A stretch of DNA of 64,000 nucleotides from an uncultured Flavobacteriaceae bacterium (GCA_938017825.1 CALIJE010000011.1:37489-101488), one strand, 5' to 3'; positions 8,503 through 17,601 are shown, counted from the first letter of the stretch. The notes: generated by a model from the letters alone, not told the origin. A program made the numbers and translations.

Positions 8503-10488
8503 TTATTTATTTTCCGTATCTGTTTCGACCTCAGGAACTTCGGTCTCCGCTACCGTTTCTGCTACTTCAGCTTCCTCAACTTCAAACGGACGTTTCCCGA
8601 AAATCTTCTCGAGATCTTCCTTAAAAATAACCTCTTTTTCCAAAAGTCGTTCCGCCAAAACGGTCAACTTATCCTTATTATCCTCTAAAACCTGAATTGC
8701 ACGTTTGTACTGCTCTTCGATTAGTTTTGATATTTCCTTGTCTATCGTCTGTGCAGTGTCCTCCGAGTAGGGCTTAGAGAAGCCATAGTCTGTTTGGCCA
8801 GACGAATCATAATAGGTTAGGTTTCCTATTTCATCATTGAGTCCGTATACGGTTACCATGGCCCGGGCCTGCTTGGTTACCTTTTCCAAATCGCTTAGCG
8901 CGCCCGTTGAAATCTTATTAAAAATAACTTTTTCGGCTGCTCGGCCTCCCAGGGTGGCACACATTTCATCTTTCATTTGTTCTGGTCGAACAATAAGTCG
9001 TTCCTCAGGGAGATACCACGCTGCGCCCAATGATTGACCACGCGGAACAATGGTTACTTTTACCAAAGGAGCCGCATGTTCTAGCATCCAACTTACTGTC
9101 GCATGCCCTGCCTCATGATATGCGATGGTCTTTTTCTCGCCTGGGGTAATAATTTTGTTCTTTTTCTCCAAGCCACCAACAATACGATCTACAGCATCTA
9201 GGAAATCTTGTTTGTTTACGGCCTTCTTTTCCTTACGGGCAGCTATTAGTGCGGCTTCGTTGCAAACGTTGGCGATATCGGCCCCAGAGAAGCCTGGCGT
9301 TTGTCTTGCCAAGAAATCAAGGTCAAGTGTTTCAGATGTTTTTATAGGCCTAAGGTGAACTTCAAAAATCTCTTTTCGCTCTCTAATATCGGGCAAGTCG
9401 ACATAAATTTGTCTATCGAATCTACCGGCACGCATCAGGGCTTTATCGAGTACATCTGCACGGTTTGTTGCCGCAAGTACGATTACATTGGTGTTGGTGC
9501 CAAAGCCATCCATTTCAGTTAGCAATTGATTTAGAGTGTTTTCGCGCTCATCATTTGAACCTGTAAAGTTGTTTTTCCCCCTAGCTCGCCCAATAGCATC
9601 AATTTCATCAATAAAAATAATCGCTGGTGATTTGTCTTTTGCCTGTTTAAAAAGGTCACGTACCCTTGAGGCACCTACGCCGACGAACATCTCAACAAAA
9701 TCTGATCCAGATAAGGAGAAGAAAGGTACCTTGGCTTCACCTGCAACGGCTTTTGCCAATAAGGTTTTACCTGTTCCAGGGGGTCCGACCAATAAGGCTC
9801 CTTTGGGAATCTTCCCTCCTAAGGACGTATACTTGTCGGGATGCTTCAAGAATTCGACGATTTCCTCCACTTCTTCCTTGGCACCTTCCAAACCTGCAAC
9901 ATCTTTGAAAGAAGTTCTCGTGTCGGTCTTTTCATCAAAGAGCTTTGCTTTGGATTTTCCAATGTTGAAGATTTGACCTCCTGCTCCTCCGCCACCGCCG
10001 CCAGACATTCTTCTCATCAAATAGATCCAAATTCCTATAATGAGTACAAAGGGTAAAATGGTCATGATCAAACTGCCGATGACATCAGATTCTTGATCGT
10101 TATCGACTATTGTATCGAGATTATTCTCTTTTTTAATAGTTTTTATCTCGTTCTCAAAGTTTTGCAGGTCACCATAGTTTACCAAATACTGAGGCACTTT
10201 TGCCGAATTGATGGAAAATGGTTTTTCAGAAACATCTTTGTGTACATCTTTCGCTAGCGCCTCATCGGTAAGGAATACTTTTGCCTGCCTGGCATTGGTA
10301 ATGATCAGGATTTCCTTGATATCCCCATTGCGCAAATACTCTTGTAACTCAGAAGTGGTTGTCTTCTTGGTGTTGGTAAAATTATCACTGTTCAAAAACT
10401 GGAAACCCAGAATCAAAACAATGACCAGGCCATAAATCCACCAGGAACTAAACTTCGGTTTTTTACTACTATTATTGTCTTTCGCCAT
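8503..10488 (-). CDS. ftsH: ATP-dependent zinc metalloprotease FtsH
   Basis: 661 residues. A transmembrane helix at about 16-31, a periplasmic domain, a second helix near 140-158, a Gly-rich linker, then the AAA+ domain with Walker A GPPGTGKT, Walker [12 protein letters not shown] and the second region of homology ([21 protein letters not shown]). The M41 peptidase domain carries the zinc site HEAGH and the downstream third ligand region. The C-terminal tail is Glu/Val-rich. FtsH degrades misfolded and regulatory membrane proteins. It lies between rsfS and the lipid genes; in E. coli FtsH controls lipid balance through LpxC, so co-transcription with psd/cdsA is notable, though the link here is inference. 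Confidence 0.97.
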   Translation of the reverse strand: MAKDNNSSKKPKFSSWWIYGLVIVLILGFQFLNSDNFTNTKKTTTSELQEYLRNGDIKEILIITNARQAKVFLTDEALAKDVHKDVSEKPFSINSAKVPQYLVNYGDLQNFENEIKTIKKENNLDTIVDNDQESDVIGSLIMTILPFVLIIGIWIYLMRRMSGGGGGGAGGQIFNIGKSKAKLFDEKTDTRTSFKDVAGLEGAKEEVEEIVEFLKHPDKYTSLGGKIPKGALLVGPPGTGKTLLAKAVAGEAKVPFFSLSGSDFVEMFVGVGASRVRDLFKQAKDKSPAIIFIDEIDAIGRARGKNNFTGSNDERENTLNQLLTEMDGFGTNTNVIVLAATNRADVLDKALMRAGRFDRQIYVDLPDIRERKEIFEVHLRPIKTSETLDLDFLARQTPGFSGADIANVCNEAALIAARKEKKAVNKQDFLDAVDRIVGGLEKKNKIITPGEKKTIAYHEAGHATVSWMLEHAAPLVKVTIVPRGQSLGAAWYLPEERLIVRPEQMKDEMCATLGGRAAEKVIFNKISTGALSDLEKVTKQARAMVTVYGLNDEIGNLTYYDSSGQTDYGFSKPYSEDTAQTIDKEISKLIEEQYKRAIQVLEDNKDKLTVLAERLLEKEVIFKEDLEKIFGKRPFEVEEAEVAETVAETEVPEVETDTENK

Positions 10489-10522
10489 TTTATTTTTTTT
10501 AACCTAGAAAGTGCTCTAGATT

Positions 10523-10897
10523 TTAATTTACGCTACTTTCTACAACTGTGACTTTGGCATCTCCCCAAAGCCCTTCGATGTCATAGAAATCCCTTATTTG
10601 TTTTTGGAAAATATGAACTACAACGTTAACATAGTCCATTAAAACCCATTCTGCATTGTCCTCGCCTTCTACATGCCAAGGTTTGTCTTTAATGGCTTTG
10701 CTCACCGTTTTCTGAACAGACCCCGTTATTGCTTTCACATGTGTATTTGAGGTTCCGTTACAAATGATAAAGTACTCACATACAGTATTTTCTATTTCTC
10801 GTAAATCGAGCAGATTAATGTTATGCCCTTTTACTTCTTCTATGCCCTCTAAAATCAATGCAATTAACTCATCAGCGCTCGCTTTCTTTTTTTGCAT
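10523..10897 (-). CDS. rsfS: Ribosomal silencing factor RsfS
   Basis: 124 residues of the RsfS/Iojap family: EGIEEVKGHNINLLDLREI, then CEYFIICNGTSNTHVKAI and KPWHVEGEDNAEWVLMDYVNVVVHIFQ, the invariant W-x-x-x-D-Y-x-x-V-V-H core. It binds ribosomal protein uL14 and blocks 50S-30S joining during nutrient limitation. It is the first gene of the operon continuing with ftsH, 34 bases upstream of it. A TAnnTTTG element lies 20 bases before its start. Confidence 0.94.
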   Translation of the reverse strand: MQKKKASADELIALILEGIEEVKGHNINLLDLREIENTVCEYFIICNGTSNTHVKAITGSVQKTVSKAIKDKPWHVEGEDNAEWVLMDYVNVVVHIFQKQIRDFYDIEGLWGDAKVTVVESSVN

Positions 10898-10916
10898 CCA
10901 AAGAATTTAATTTTTA

Positions 10917-10924
10917 CAAAGTTA
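10917..10924 (-). promoter_or_regulatory. Candidate promoter -7 element for rsfS-ftsH operon
   Basis: On the minus strand TAACTTTG matches TAnnTTTG, ending 20 nt from the rsfS ATG. No good -33 TTTG is visible at the expected distance, so the call rests on the -7 element and position in the divergent rsfS/birA gap. Confidence 0.45.
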
Positions 10925-10991
10925 TTATTTTTTTGTTCTTTTAGTGTACGTTTTGCATAATACATTGCCAAAGCCTTACTATCTCATTTAC

Positions 10992-11717
10992 ATGCGAATA
11001 GTCAAACTTGATGCCATAGATTCTACCAACGCATATATAAAACGAAAGTTGCGCGATGGTAGTATAAATTCGAATACGGTTATTGTTGCCAATGACCAGT
11101 ATGAGGGTAGGGGCCAAATGGGGACAACATGGAATTCGGAGCCAGGTAAGAACCTAACTTTTAGTGTTTTAAGTGCATTGCACAACTATAACGTATCAGA
11201 TCAGTTTTGTTTGAATATGCTGGTATGTGATGTTATTCATACGTCGCTCGAGCAACTGGGTATCCCTAATTTGCGAATTAAATGGCCTAACGACATTCTG
11301 TCAGGTAACAACAAGCTATGTGGCGTACTTATCGAGACAGTAGTAGCAGGAGAACTAATCAAGAACATCATAATAGGAATAGGATTGAACGTAAACCAAA
11401 CTGAGTTTCATGATCTATCACGTGTAAGTTCCTTAAAATTGCTCGCCGCACGTTCTTTTGATCACGACCAAGTACTGCAACTTATTCTTAAAAATCTAAA
11501 GCATGGTTTAGAGACAGTAGAGCAAGCTGATTTTGAAGATTTGCATGATGTATATGAGAGCAAACTCTTTATGAAAGACACTTCGGCCACTTTCAAACTT
11601 CAGGATGGTAGAATTAGGGAAGGGGTAATAAAAGGAGTAACCAAGGAGGGGAAACTTCGTATTGGTTTCGAAACCCCTAAAGAATTTGGTTTTAAAGAAA
11701 TACGACTGCTGTATTGA
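10992..11717 (+). CDS. birA: Biotin--[acetyl-CoA-carboxylase] ligase
   Basis: 241 residues from the ATG at 10992, which gives the usual start IVKLDAIDSTN; an in-frame ATG at 10944 would add 16 atypical residues and reduce the gap to rsfS. Ligase motifs: ANDQYEGRGQMGTTWNSEPGKNLTFS, with the G-R-G-Q-x-G biotinyl-AMP loop, then KWPNDIL and KLCGVLIET. It makes biotinyl-5'-AMP and transfers biotin to the carboxylase carrier lysine. There is no N-terminal helix-turn-helix, so unlike E. coli BirA it is not a repressor. Its stop codon abuts the stop of the convergent SRPBCC gene. Confidence 0.95.
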   Translation: MRIVKLDAIDSTNAYIKRKLRDGSINSNTVIVANDQYEGRGQMGTTWNSEPGKNLTFSVLSALHNYNVSDQFCLNMLVCDVIHTSLEQLGIPNLRIKWPNDILSGNNKLCGVLIETVVAGELIKNIIIGIGLNVNQTEFHDLSRVSSLKLLAARSFDHDQVLQLILKNLKHGLETVEQADFEDLHDVYESKLFMKDTSATFKLQDGRIREGVIKGVTKEGKLRIGFETPKEFGFKEIRLLY

Positions 11718-11720
11718 TCA
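11715..11720. other. Abutting convergent stop codons in one palindrome
   Basis: TGATCA: the birA TGA (11715-11717) and the SRPBCC TGA on the other strand (11718-11720) touch with no spacer. No hairpin terminator lies between the genes, so transcripts probably overlap. Confidence 0.9.
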
Positions 11721-12110
11721 GACTTTTGCCAAGTTTTCTGAAAGTGTACCCATAAAATTGGTAATGGGGTTTTTGATCATCATCGCCATCATGGCATTAA
11801 ATTCACCGGAAAAGTTCAGTTGAACTTCACTTTTGTGCGCTTCTATAGCCGCAATATCTGCGGTAAGGGTAAACGGCAGTTTTTCGCTAGCCGCTCCTAG
11901 CACTATTTGTTTATAGGGTTCCTGAGTTTTCCTTTCCAAAACTATTTCAGGCATTCCCTTCAATTGAAACAAAAAGCGATTTTCGTTGATTACCTCAAAC
12001 TTGGCGATCGAATCGGGCATTAATTGTTCAAAGTTTTTCAAATCGCTAAGAAACTCGAAGACTTCTTTTTGATTTTTACCGATTATTTTTTTTGGAGTTT
12101 CTATGTACAT
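11718..12110 (-). CDS. SRPBCC (START-like) domain protein
   Basis: 130 residues. The pattern KIIGKNQKEVFEFLSDLKNFEQLMPD at the N-terminus, alternating beta strands, and a long C-terminal helix (MMIKNPITNFMGTLSENLAKV) fit the SRPBCC/polyketide-cyclase-like helix-grip fold, which binds hydrophobic ligands. No ligand can be named. It starts 7 bases after pyrE ends and is probably co-transcribed with it; this pyrE-SRPBCC-birA arrangement looks like a conserved flavobacterial neighbourhood (recollection, not checked). Confidence 0.75.
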   Translation of the reverse strand: MYIETPKKIIGKNQKEVFEFLSDLKNFEQLMPDSIAKFEVINENRFLFQLKGMPEIVLERKTQEPYKQIVLGAASEKLPFTLTADIAAIEAHKSEVQLNFSGEFNAMMAMMIKNPITNFMGTLSENLAKV

Positions 12111-12117
12111 AGCTCTT

Positions 12118-12759
12118 TTATTGGTTCCATTGTGAAGGATTGTTACGCCATTCCATCAAGGTATTCAATTGTGTTTCCCGAATATATTCACGATGTGAAG
12201 CTTGATTGATTAGATGTTCATAATCGCACAAGGTATGTAAATCAATACCTTCCTCGTCGAAATTTTGTTCTGCAATATCAAAACCGTACGAAAATACAGC
12301 TAGCATACCTTTCACATTTGCCTCTGCATCTTTCAACGCCCGTACTGCATTGAGACTACTTTTTCCTGTACTAATTAAATCTTCGATTACGACCACGGTT
12401 TGGTTTTCGTCCAATTTACCTTCGATTTGGTTCTGACGCCCGTGCGATTTAGGCTCTGGTCGCACGTATATGAAAGGTAACCCCAGGTAATCCGCAACCA
12501 AGGCGCCTATTCCAATTGCGCCCGTTGCTACTCCGGCAATAACATCGGGTTTACCGTAGATGGCTTCTAGATGCTTTGCCATTTCCTCCCTAACGTAATT
12601 TCGAATTACAGGGTACGAAAGTATGATGCGATTGTCACAATATATTGGGGATTTCCATCCAGAAGCCCATGTAAAGGGATTTTCCGGTTTCAATTTTATT
12701 GCATTAATTTGCAGCAGGAGTTCCGCTGTTTTTTTAGCCGTATTCTTGTCTAAAATCAT
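12118..12759 (-). CDS. pyrE: Orotate phosphoribosyltransferase
   Basis: 213 residues from the ATG at 12759 (MILDKNTAKKTAELLLQ); the frame stays open upstream, but that part is antisense to the NUDIX gene. Family motifs: WASGWKSPIYCDNR, GVATGAIGIGALVAD, and the PRPP-binding loop VVVIEDLISTGKSSLNAV. It makes orotidine 5'-monophosphate from orotate and PRPP in pyrimidine synthesis. The start codon is only 7 bases from the divergent NUDIX start, so its promoter must lie inside the NUDIX gene, and the likely transcript has almost no 5' leader. Confidence 0.96.
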   Translation of the reverse strand: MILDKNTAKKTAELLLQINAIKLKPENPFTWASGWKSPIYCDNRIILSYPVIRNYVREEMAKHLEAIYGKPDVIAGVATGAIGIGALVADYLGLPFIYVRPEPKSHGRQNQIEGKLDENQTVVVIEDLISTGKSSLNAVRALKDAEANVKGMLAVFSYGFDIAEQNFDEEGIDLHTLCDYEHLINQASHREYIRETQLNTLMEWRNNPSQWNQ

Positions 12760-12763
12760 TCCA

Positions 12764-12771
12764 CAAATGTA
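12764..12771 (-). promoter_or_regulatory. Candidate pyrE -7 element overlapping the NUDIX start codon
   Basis: On the minus strand TACATTTG matches TAnnTTTG exactly and ends 4 nt before the pyrE ATG. The complementary strand of this same octamer contains the NUDIX ATG (12767-12769). A start site 4-6 nt downstream would make pyrE mRNA leaderless or nearly so. Confidence 0.55.
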
Positions 12772-13357
12772 TAAAGTTTTTGTCAATGAACGTCCGTTGA
12801 TTTTAACAAATAATATCACTGAGACCAAGGCTGATAATTGCTTTCTACTAAATGAAAATGCCATCCTTGAGGCCATTGACGCCTTGGTGAAGAAAAAACT
12901 CAAAAAGGCCTATATCTACCATCCCAATACTGAAGAAATCTTAAAGAAATTTACCAAGAAAATAGAGCTAGAGGTAGCTGCTGGCGGTGTAGTCACCAAC
13001 AAAGAGGGTAAGGTGCTCTTTATATACAGAAATGACAAATGGGATATTCCGAAGGGGAAGCTTGATAAAGGGGAAACGATAAAACAATGTGCGCTAAGGG
13101 AGGTGGAAGAGGAAACTGGGGTTACTGGCCTCAAAATTGAAAATTTTCTTCGTACCACCTACCACGTTTTTAAGCGAAAAGGGAAGTACAAGCTTAAAGA
13201 AGTGCATTGGTACGCTATGAAAACCAATTTCAAGGGCAAACTAAAAGGTCAAAAAAGTGAAGGTATCGAAAAGGTGAAATGGAAAGGTCCCGCCAAAATC
13301 AAAAAAGCACTCGAGAATTCCTATACCAACATAAAGCTACTATTTGAAGGTGATTAG
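12767..13357 (+). CDS. NUDIX hydrolase
   Basis: 196 residues from the ATG at 12767; longer in-frame starts lie inside pyrE. Residues 1-64 form an N-terminal region with charged helices. The NUDIX domain follows (about 65-190) with a full box: G-K-L-D-K-G-E, seven residues, R-E-V-E-E-E-T-G-V. NUDIX enzymes hydrolyse nucleoside diphosphates linked to other groups; the KWDIPKGKLDKGE context resembles diphosphoinositol/ADP-ribose-type enzymes, but the substrate is undetermined. It is divergent from pyrE (7-base gap) and convergent with the M14 peptidase (9-base gap). Confidence 0.88.
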   Translation: MYKVFVNERPLILTNNITETKADNCFLLNENAILEAIDALVKKKLKKAYIYHPNTEEILKKFTKKIELEVAAGGVVTNKEGKVLFIYRNDKWDIPKGKLDKGETIKQCALREVEEETGVTGLKIENFLRTTYHVFKRKGKYKLKEVHWYAMKTNFKGKLKGQKSEGIEKVKWKGPAKIKKALENSYTNIKLLFEGD

Positions 13358-13368
13358 GACGTCACCTT
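13347..13368. terminator. Hairpin spanning the NUDIX / M14 peptidase convergent ends
   Basis: AAGGTGA (13347-13353) and TCACCTT (13362-13368) form a perfect 7-bp inverted repeat with an 8-nt loop containing the NUDIX stop. There is no T-tract, so it is a weak candidate for a bidirectional terminator or 3'-end stabiliser. Confidence 0.35.
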
Positions 13369-15106
13369 ACTTAAGAACACGAAATACGGGGTAGCTCATG
13401 TGGGCCTTTTCGTAATGATCGCTTTGCCGATATAACCAGCTCAACTGCGCATACCAATTGGCCTCGAATTTTGGATCCGTTGCTTTTTTCGTCAGGAATG
13501 AATCGCGCAAAACAGAATCTTGTTTGAGCAATGTGGCTGCTTCATCTTCGAAAACGTATGGCGAAAACCCTTCTTTTTGCTGTAGGATAGTGTCGAAGAA
13601 GTTCCAATTGAAAAATGAATCGGTAGCTTCTGGTTCGAGAGTTTCCATCAAATACCGTATGCCTTCTTGCCGAACGGGAACAACGAAGTCGCCTTCGGTA
13701 AATGTGATCTTTTCCTGATTCCGACTAACCTTGGTATCGTAATGAAGGTAATGACCTTCATATGGGGAATTTCGGGTTTTATACTCCTCTATACGATAGG
13801 ATTCGACGGTTAACAAGGTATCTTTTTCCAATACTTCGAATTCAATATTGTTCAATTGCATTAATTCCATAATGCCGGTGTATCCTTTTTTTATCACATA
13901 GTATTCTGGCACACGAACGGAATCTTTCGGAATCATAAAATCTTTATAAACGACTTCCTTGGTAAAGGGTCTTGAACGATCATACCTTAAGCGTGGTTTT
14001 CCCGTGACCTCACTTACTAGGCTGTCTGCTTCATACCCTTTGAAATTCAAAATACTATTTCTAGTGCTATCTATTTCCCATTGGGTAGGATAGTGGGTAA
14101 GGGTTTTTGAAAAGTCGAATGCTTTTTTACGAAATTTCTTTATGTTTTCGGTCTCATTCTCCGCGATACGTATCATATTTTGCATCAGGGCATAGGTGCC
14201 TTCAACACGTTTTTTATAAGGCTTTAGCATATGGGTTTCTACCATCATGCCCAAGGTGTTCCATAAGGTGGTATAGCCTGTCGAATATCTAGGATAATCC
14301 ATAAACTGTGAAAAACCCGTTTCAGGTACTGCATTATAAACATTTACATAAGGCGTAATTTCCCAGTTGTCTTCTAGCAAAGCAGCTTCTAATGCAGGTC
14401 TTATCCGGGTATTTAGATACTCCCCCAGATGACCTCCTAACTTATCATGTTGAGTGAATAAATGAGTAAGTGTATACTGATAATCCGCTCCATTGCTGAC
14501 ATGATTATCGATAAAAATATCGGGTTTCACCAGATGAAAAATCTCTGCAAAAGTGCGAGCGTTTTTAGTGTCCGATTTTATAAAATCCCTGTTCAGGTCA
14601 TAGTTTTTTGCATTGCCTCGAAAACCATATGCTTTTGGACCGTTTTGGTTTGCCCTAGTTGCCGTGTTTCGATTTAGTGCCCCACCGACATTATAAACCG
14701 GTATGGCTACAAGAACTGTATTTTTGGGTGGTGCAAGAGTACCTGCTGCTAAATCCCTAAAAAGCATCATCGTTGCATCTATTCCATCGCTCTCCCCAGG
14801 ATGGATGCCATTGTTTATGAGCAGTATCGTTTTGTTTTGACCTATTTTGTTGAAATTGAAATCCCCATCGGGGTTATACGTTGCTATGTGAAGCGGTTGC
14901 CCGCTATCGGTCTCACCAACAGTTTGTACATTGATTTCGGGAAACTCTTTTGCTAATCGAATGTAGAAATCCACTACTTGCAAATAGGTCGCGGTTTCGG
15001 TACCCTCTGTTGTTTCGAAATGTGTTGGAAATTCAGCTACCTTCTCCTCCGGTTTGTGTTCACAGGCAACTAGGCAAAAAAGCAATAAAAACGAAAAATA
15101 ACGCAT
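13367..15106 (-). CDS. M14-family zinc carboxypeptidase lipoprotein
   Basis: 579 residues. The lipobox CLVA-C15 marks an envelope lipoprotein. The N-terminal half is an M14 peptidase: HPGESDGID with zinc ligands H102 and E105, NRD (residues 172-174) as substrate-carboxylate contact, and D200-N-H202 as the third zinc ligand. The C-terminal 250 residues are of unknown fold. M14 enzymes remove C-terminal amino acids from peptides. Large lipoproteins of this form are common in marine Bacteroidota and probably process external peptides (inference). The gene stands alone: 93 bases separate it from the response regulator upstream. Confidence 0.87.
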   Translation of the reverse strand: MRYFSFLLLFCLVACEHKPEEKVAEFPTHFETTEGTETATYLQVVDFYIRLAKEFPEINVQTVGETDSGQPLHIATYNPDGDFNFNKIGQNKTILLINNGIHPGESDGIDATMMLFRDLAAGTLAPPKNTVLVAIPVYNVGGALNRNTATRANQNGPKAYGFRGNAKNYDLNRDFIKSDTKNARTFAEIFHLVKPDIFIDNHVSNGADYQYTLTHLFTQHDKLGGHLGEYLNTRIRPALEAALLEDNWEITPYVNVYNAVPETGFSQFMDYPRYSTGYTTLWNTLGMMVETHMLKPYKKRVEGTYALMQNMIRIAENETENIKKFRKKAFDFSKTLTHYPTQWEIDSTRNSILNFKGYEADSLVSEVTGKPRLRYDRSRPFTKEVVYKDFMIPKDSVRVPEYYVIKKGYTGIMELMQLNNIEFEVLEKDTLLTVESYRIEEYKTRNSPYEGHYLHYDTKVSRNQEKITFTEGDFVVPVRQEGIRYLMETLEPEATDSFFNWNFFDTILQQKEGFSPYVFEDEAATLLKQDSVLRDSFLTKKATDPKFEANWYAQLSWLYRQSDHYEKAHMSYPVFRVLK

Positions 15107-15199
15107 GAGGCCGTTTTTTGAGGAATGAAAATCTATGAAGTTTCTCCGTAGAAACCTATAAGGTCTAGATTTATCAAAATTACTAAAAAACGCCTTCGC

Positions 15200-15604
15200 T
15201 TAGGCCACCTTTGTGATTTGCCCTATTTCATCTTTTTTTATAGGCTTATTGTTGAAGGTTATCATATGGTGGGATTGTGTTTTGTAGAACTCCCAGCGCT
15301 CTTTGTCGGCAACATCAATAGAGGAAGTAATAATGTTTATGCGCACTTTTTCTTTGATAGGCAGTTTTATAAATTCGGCCAAAAATTGCCATCCATCCAT
15401 AACGGGCATGTTGATATCTAAGAAAATAACTTGCGGTACTTGACCTGCCTTTTCAATATTGAATCTAATATCATCTATGGCCAATTTTCCATTGCCATAG
15501 GTGCTCACGGTTTGGCACACCACCACATTGCTCAATATTTTTTTTATACCAAAAACAGTAATTGGATCGTCGTCTATGATGCAAATTGAATTAAGAATTC
15601 TCAT
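15200..15604 (-). CDS. Single-domain response regulator
   Basis: 134 residues consisting only of a receiver domain. The acidic pocket is D11-D12-D13, the phosphoacceptor is D63 in FLDINMP, T/S switch residues lie in ITSS, and the conserved lysine is in NNKPIKK. No output domain is present, so it must act by protein contact or phosphotransfer. Its start overlaps the end of the upstream histidine kinase gene by 14 bases, so the two are co-translated and almost certainly partners. Confidence 0.9.
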   Translation of the reverse strand: MRILNSICIIDDDPITVFGIKKILSNVVVCQTVSTYGNGKLAIDDIRFNIEKAGQVPQVIFLDINMPVMDGWQFLAEFIKLPIKEKVRINIITSSIDVADKERWEFYKTQSHHMITFNNKPIKKDEIGQITKVA

Positions 15605-17441
15605 TAAAATATATGTTAAAGGTTGAACCCTTCCCGACTTCGCTGGTAACGCTGATCTTACCTTGCATAGCCTCTATTTGATTCTTTGTTATATATAAGC
15701 CGATACCACGTGCATCAGGATTGTTATGAAAAGTCTTGTACATCCCGAAGAGTTTATCGCCATATTTATCCATATCGATCCCGATGCCGTTATCACTTAT
15801 AGATAAGACGGTATTATCTTGAATTTTCATTGCACGCAATTCAATGACGGGATCTCTACTAGGGTCTTTGTATTTAATGCCATTGGTGAGAAGGTTCATT
15901 AGAATACTTTCCAAATAGGCTGGGATGACCGGTACGTTTATTTTATCTGAAATGCGATTAATGACTTTTGCATTATTATTCTGAAGGAAGGCAGACAGAT
16001 TTTGCTTTACCTTAACAGCCGCTTCCCGAAGTACCACCGGTTTTTTCACCAAACTGGTATTGGTATTTATTTTGACCACCTCATTCAAGTTTTCCAAGGT
16101 CTCAAGCAAATTGTCTGAAGCCTCAACAAGCATGTTAATAATGTTCTCGCGTTCTTCTGCGTTTTTCTCATTGACTAAAAAATCGAGCAGCATTGAAAAA
16201 TTCGCGGAATGTGAGCGCAAATTATGTGAAACGATATGTGCAAAATTGATTAGTTTTTTATTCTGTTCCGAGGTGACATTGATGAGGCTATTGAGATCCG
16301 CTTCTTTTTGTTTCAAATGCGTAATATCCATACGAATACCTACAATACCGAATGCTTCACCATCATCTCCTACCAAAGGAATCTTAGAGGTTAGAATGGA
16401 GGATTTTTTGTCATTTACACAGATATTCAGATATTCTTTATCTATCGAAGGCTGTAAAGTTTTTATAATTTGTAGATCGTCCTCTCGTGCTTGTTCTGCC
16501 GTTTCTTTATCAAAAATTTCGAAATCCGATTTTCCAATAAGTTCCGATTCGTCTGAAAAACCACAAAATTCGACCTCCGCCTTATTGGCGAGTATTTTTT
16601 GCGACTGCAGATTCTTTATGAATATGTGCTGTGGTAAATTGTCGATCAATGTGCGCAGGAGTTTTTCATTTTCAAGAGATTTGACCTGTTCCCTCACTTG
16701 AAAATCAATGTCTTGGCAGCTACCTGCCAAACCCACGAATTTGTCGTCTTTGAAAACCGGTTTACCAGTAGTAATGACCCATTTTTCATTGCCTTTATGA
16801 GTAATGAGTTTCAATTTTTCATTCCATGGGGTACCGGATTTAAGGGCATCTTCCAAAAGACGTGCCATGGTATTTCGATCATAACCCTGCTTAAAAAAAT
16901 TTGTAGCGGCATCAGGTTCTAGGGTAAAACCTTCAGGAACCTCATGTATCTGGGCCGTCATTTCGCACCATGTGAGTTTATCTTGTATTGCGCAATAGTG
17001 CCAGGTACCTATTTTGGCAAGTTTAGATTGTTCTGCCAACAACATCTTTAAATTGTCGTAATGATGTTGCTGCGCAACTTGTTCTGTGACATTGGTTGTT
17101 TGTATGATGATGCCTTTGATATTCTCTTTTTCGTCGTACCAAGGTTTGAAGGTCCATTCGAACCACTTCTCAGACTTAGAATCATCGAATTGACGCTTAA
17201 TGTGTCTTGGTTCAGGATTTCCTTGCAAGCATTGTTTTAATGCGTCGTCCCAATTTTTACCCTGTTTCCCAAAGAGCTGGAATATAGATTTGCCAAAGAC
17301 ATCGTGTCTTTCGAACTTAAAGTCCGAAATCCATTTGCTGGAGGCATATATCAATTTACGTTGCTTATTGAAGAATGCAATAGCCTGTGGTAGTTGATCA
17401 ACCAAATAACCAAAATGTGCTTGGGATGCACTTTTTAACAT
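15591..17441 (-). CDS. Cytoplasmic PAS-domain sensor histidine kinase
   Basis: 616 residues without a transmembrane segment or signal peptide. Three PAS-type sensor domains in tandem: about 10-120 (with PAC segment GIIIQTTNVTEQ), 135-250 (PAC-like), and 262-378 (GIVGIRMDITHLKQ). The dimerization/phosphoacceptor helix holds H406 in IVSHNLRSH. The HATPase domain has an N-box (LMNLLTNGIKYK), G1 DNGIGID and G2 ARGIGLYI. The signal is unknown; soluble PAS kinases sense internal cues such as redox or light. It is co-transcribed with the receiver-only protein downstream. The 160-base gap to coaD (17442-17601) holds no gene. Confidence 0.92.
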   Translation of the reverse strand: MLKSASQAHFGYLVDQLPQAIAFFNKQRKLIYASSKWISDFKFERHDVFGKSIFQLFGKQGKNWDDALKQCLQGNPEPRHIKRQFDDSKSEKWFEWTFKPWYDEKENIKGIIIQTTNVTEQVAQQHHYDNLKMLLAEQSKLAKIGTWHYCAIQDKLTWCEMTAQIHEVPEGFTLEPDAATNFFKQGYDRNTMARLLEDALKSGTPWNEKLKLITHKGNEKWVITTGKPVFKDDKFVGLAGSCQDIDFQVREQVKSLENEKLLRTLIDNLPQHIFIKNLQSQKILANKAEVEFCGFSDESELIGKSDFEIFDKETAEQAREDDLQIIKTLQPSIDKEYLNICVNDKKSSILTSKIPLVGDDGEAFGIVGIRMDITHLKQKEADLNSLINVTSEQNKKLINFAHIVSHNLRSHSANFSMLLDFLVNEKNAEERENIINMLVEASDNLLETLENLNEVVKINTNTSLVKKPVVLREAAVKVKQNLSAFLQNNNAKVINRISDKINVPVIPAYLESILMNLLTNGIKYKDPSRDPVIELRAMKIQDNTVLSISDNGIGIDMDKYGDKLFGMYKTFHNNPDARGIGLYITKNQIEAMQGKISVTSEVGKGSTFNIYFNENS

Positions 17442-17601
17442 AAGTAGTATTTTCCTACAAAATAAATAAGATTATACTTTAATGCTAAATTTTTGTTGTG
17501 AACTTGCAAAAACGAGTGGTAAGCTGCTTTCTATTCGATGTATGACAACTTTTTCCATAAGAAAACGCCAAAAAAAACCTAAGTATGTTAGGGAAAAAAT
17601 T

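Noticed and set aside
12760..12903. N-terminal extension of pyrE to 12903
   Set aside because: It reads antisense to the NUDIX coding sequence and precedes the family start MILDKNTAKKT.
16060..16701. Plus-strand 213-codon frame within the histidine kinase gene
   Set aside because: Antisense shadow of the PAS/HisKA coding sequence, Ser/Phe/Cys-rich with no family features.
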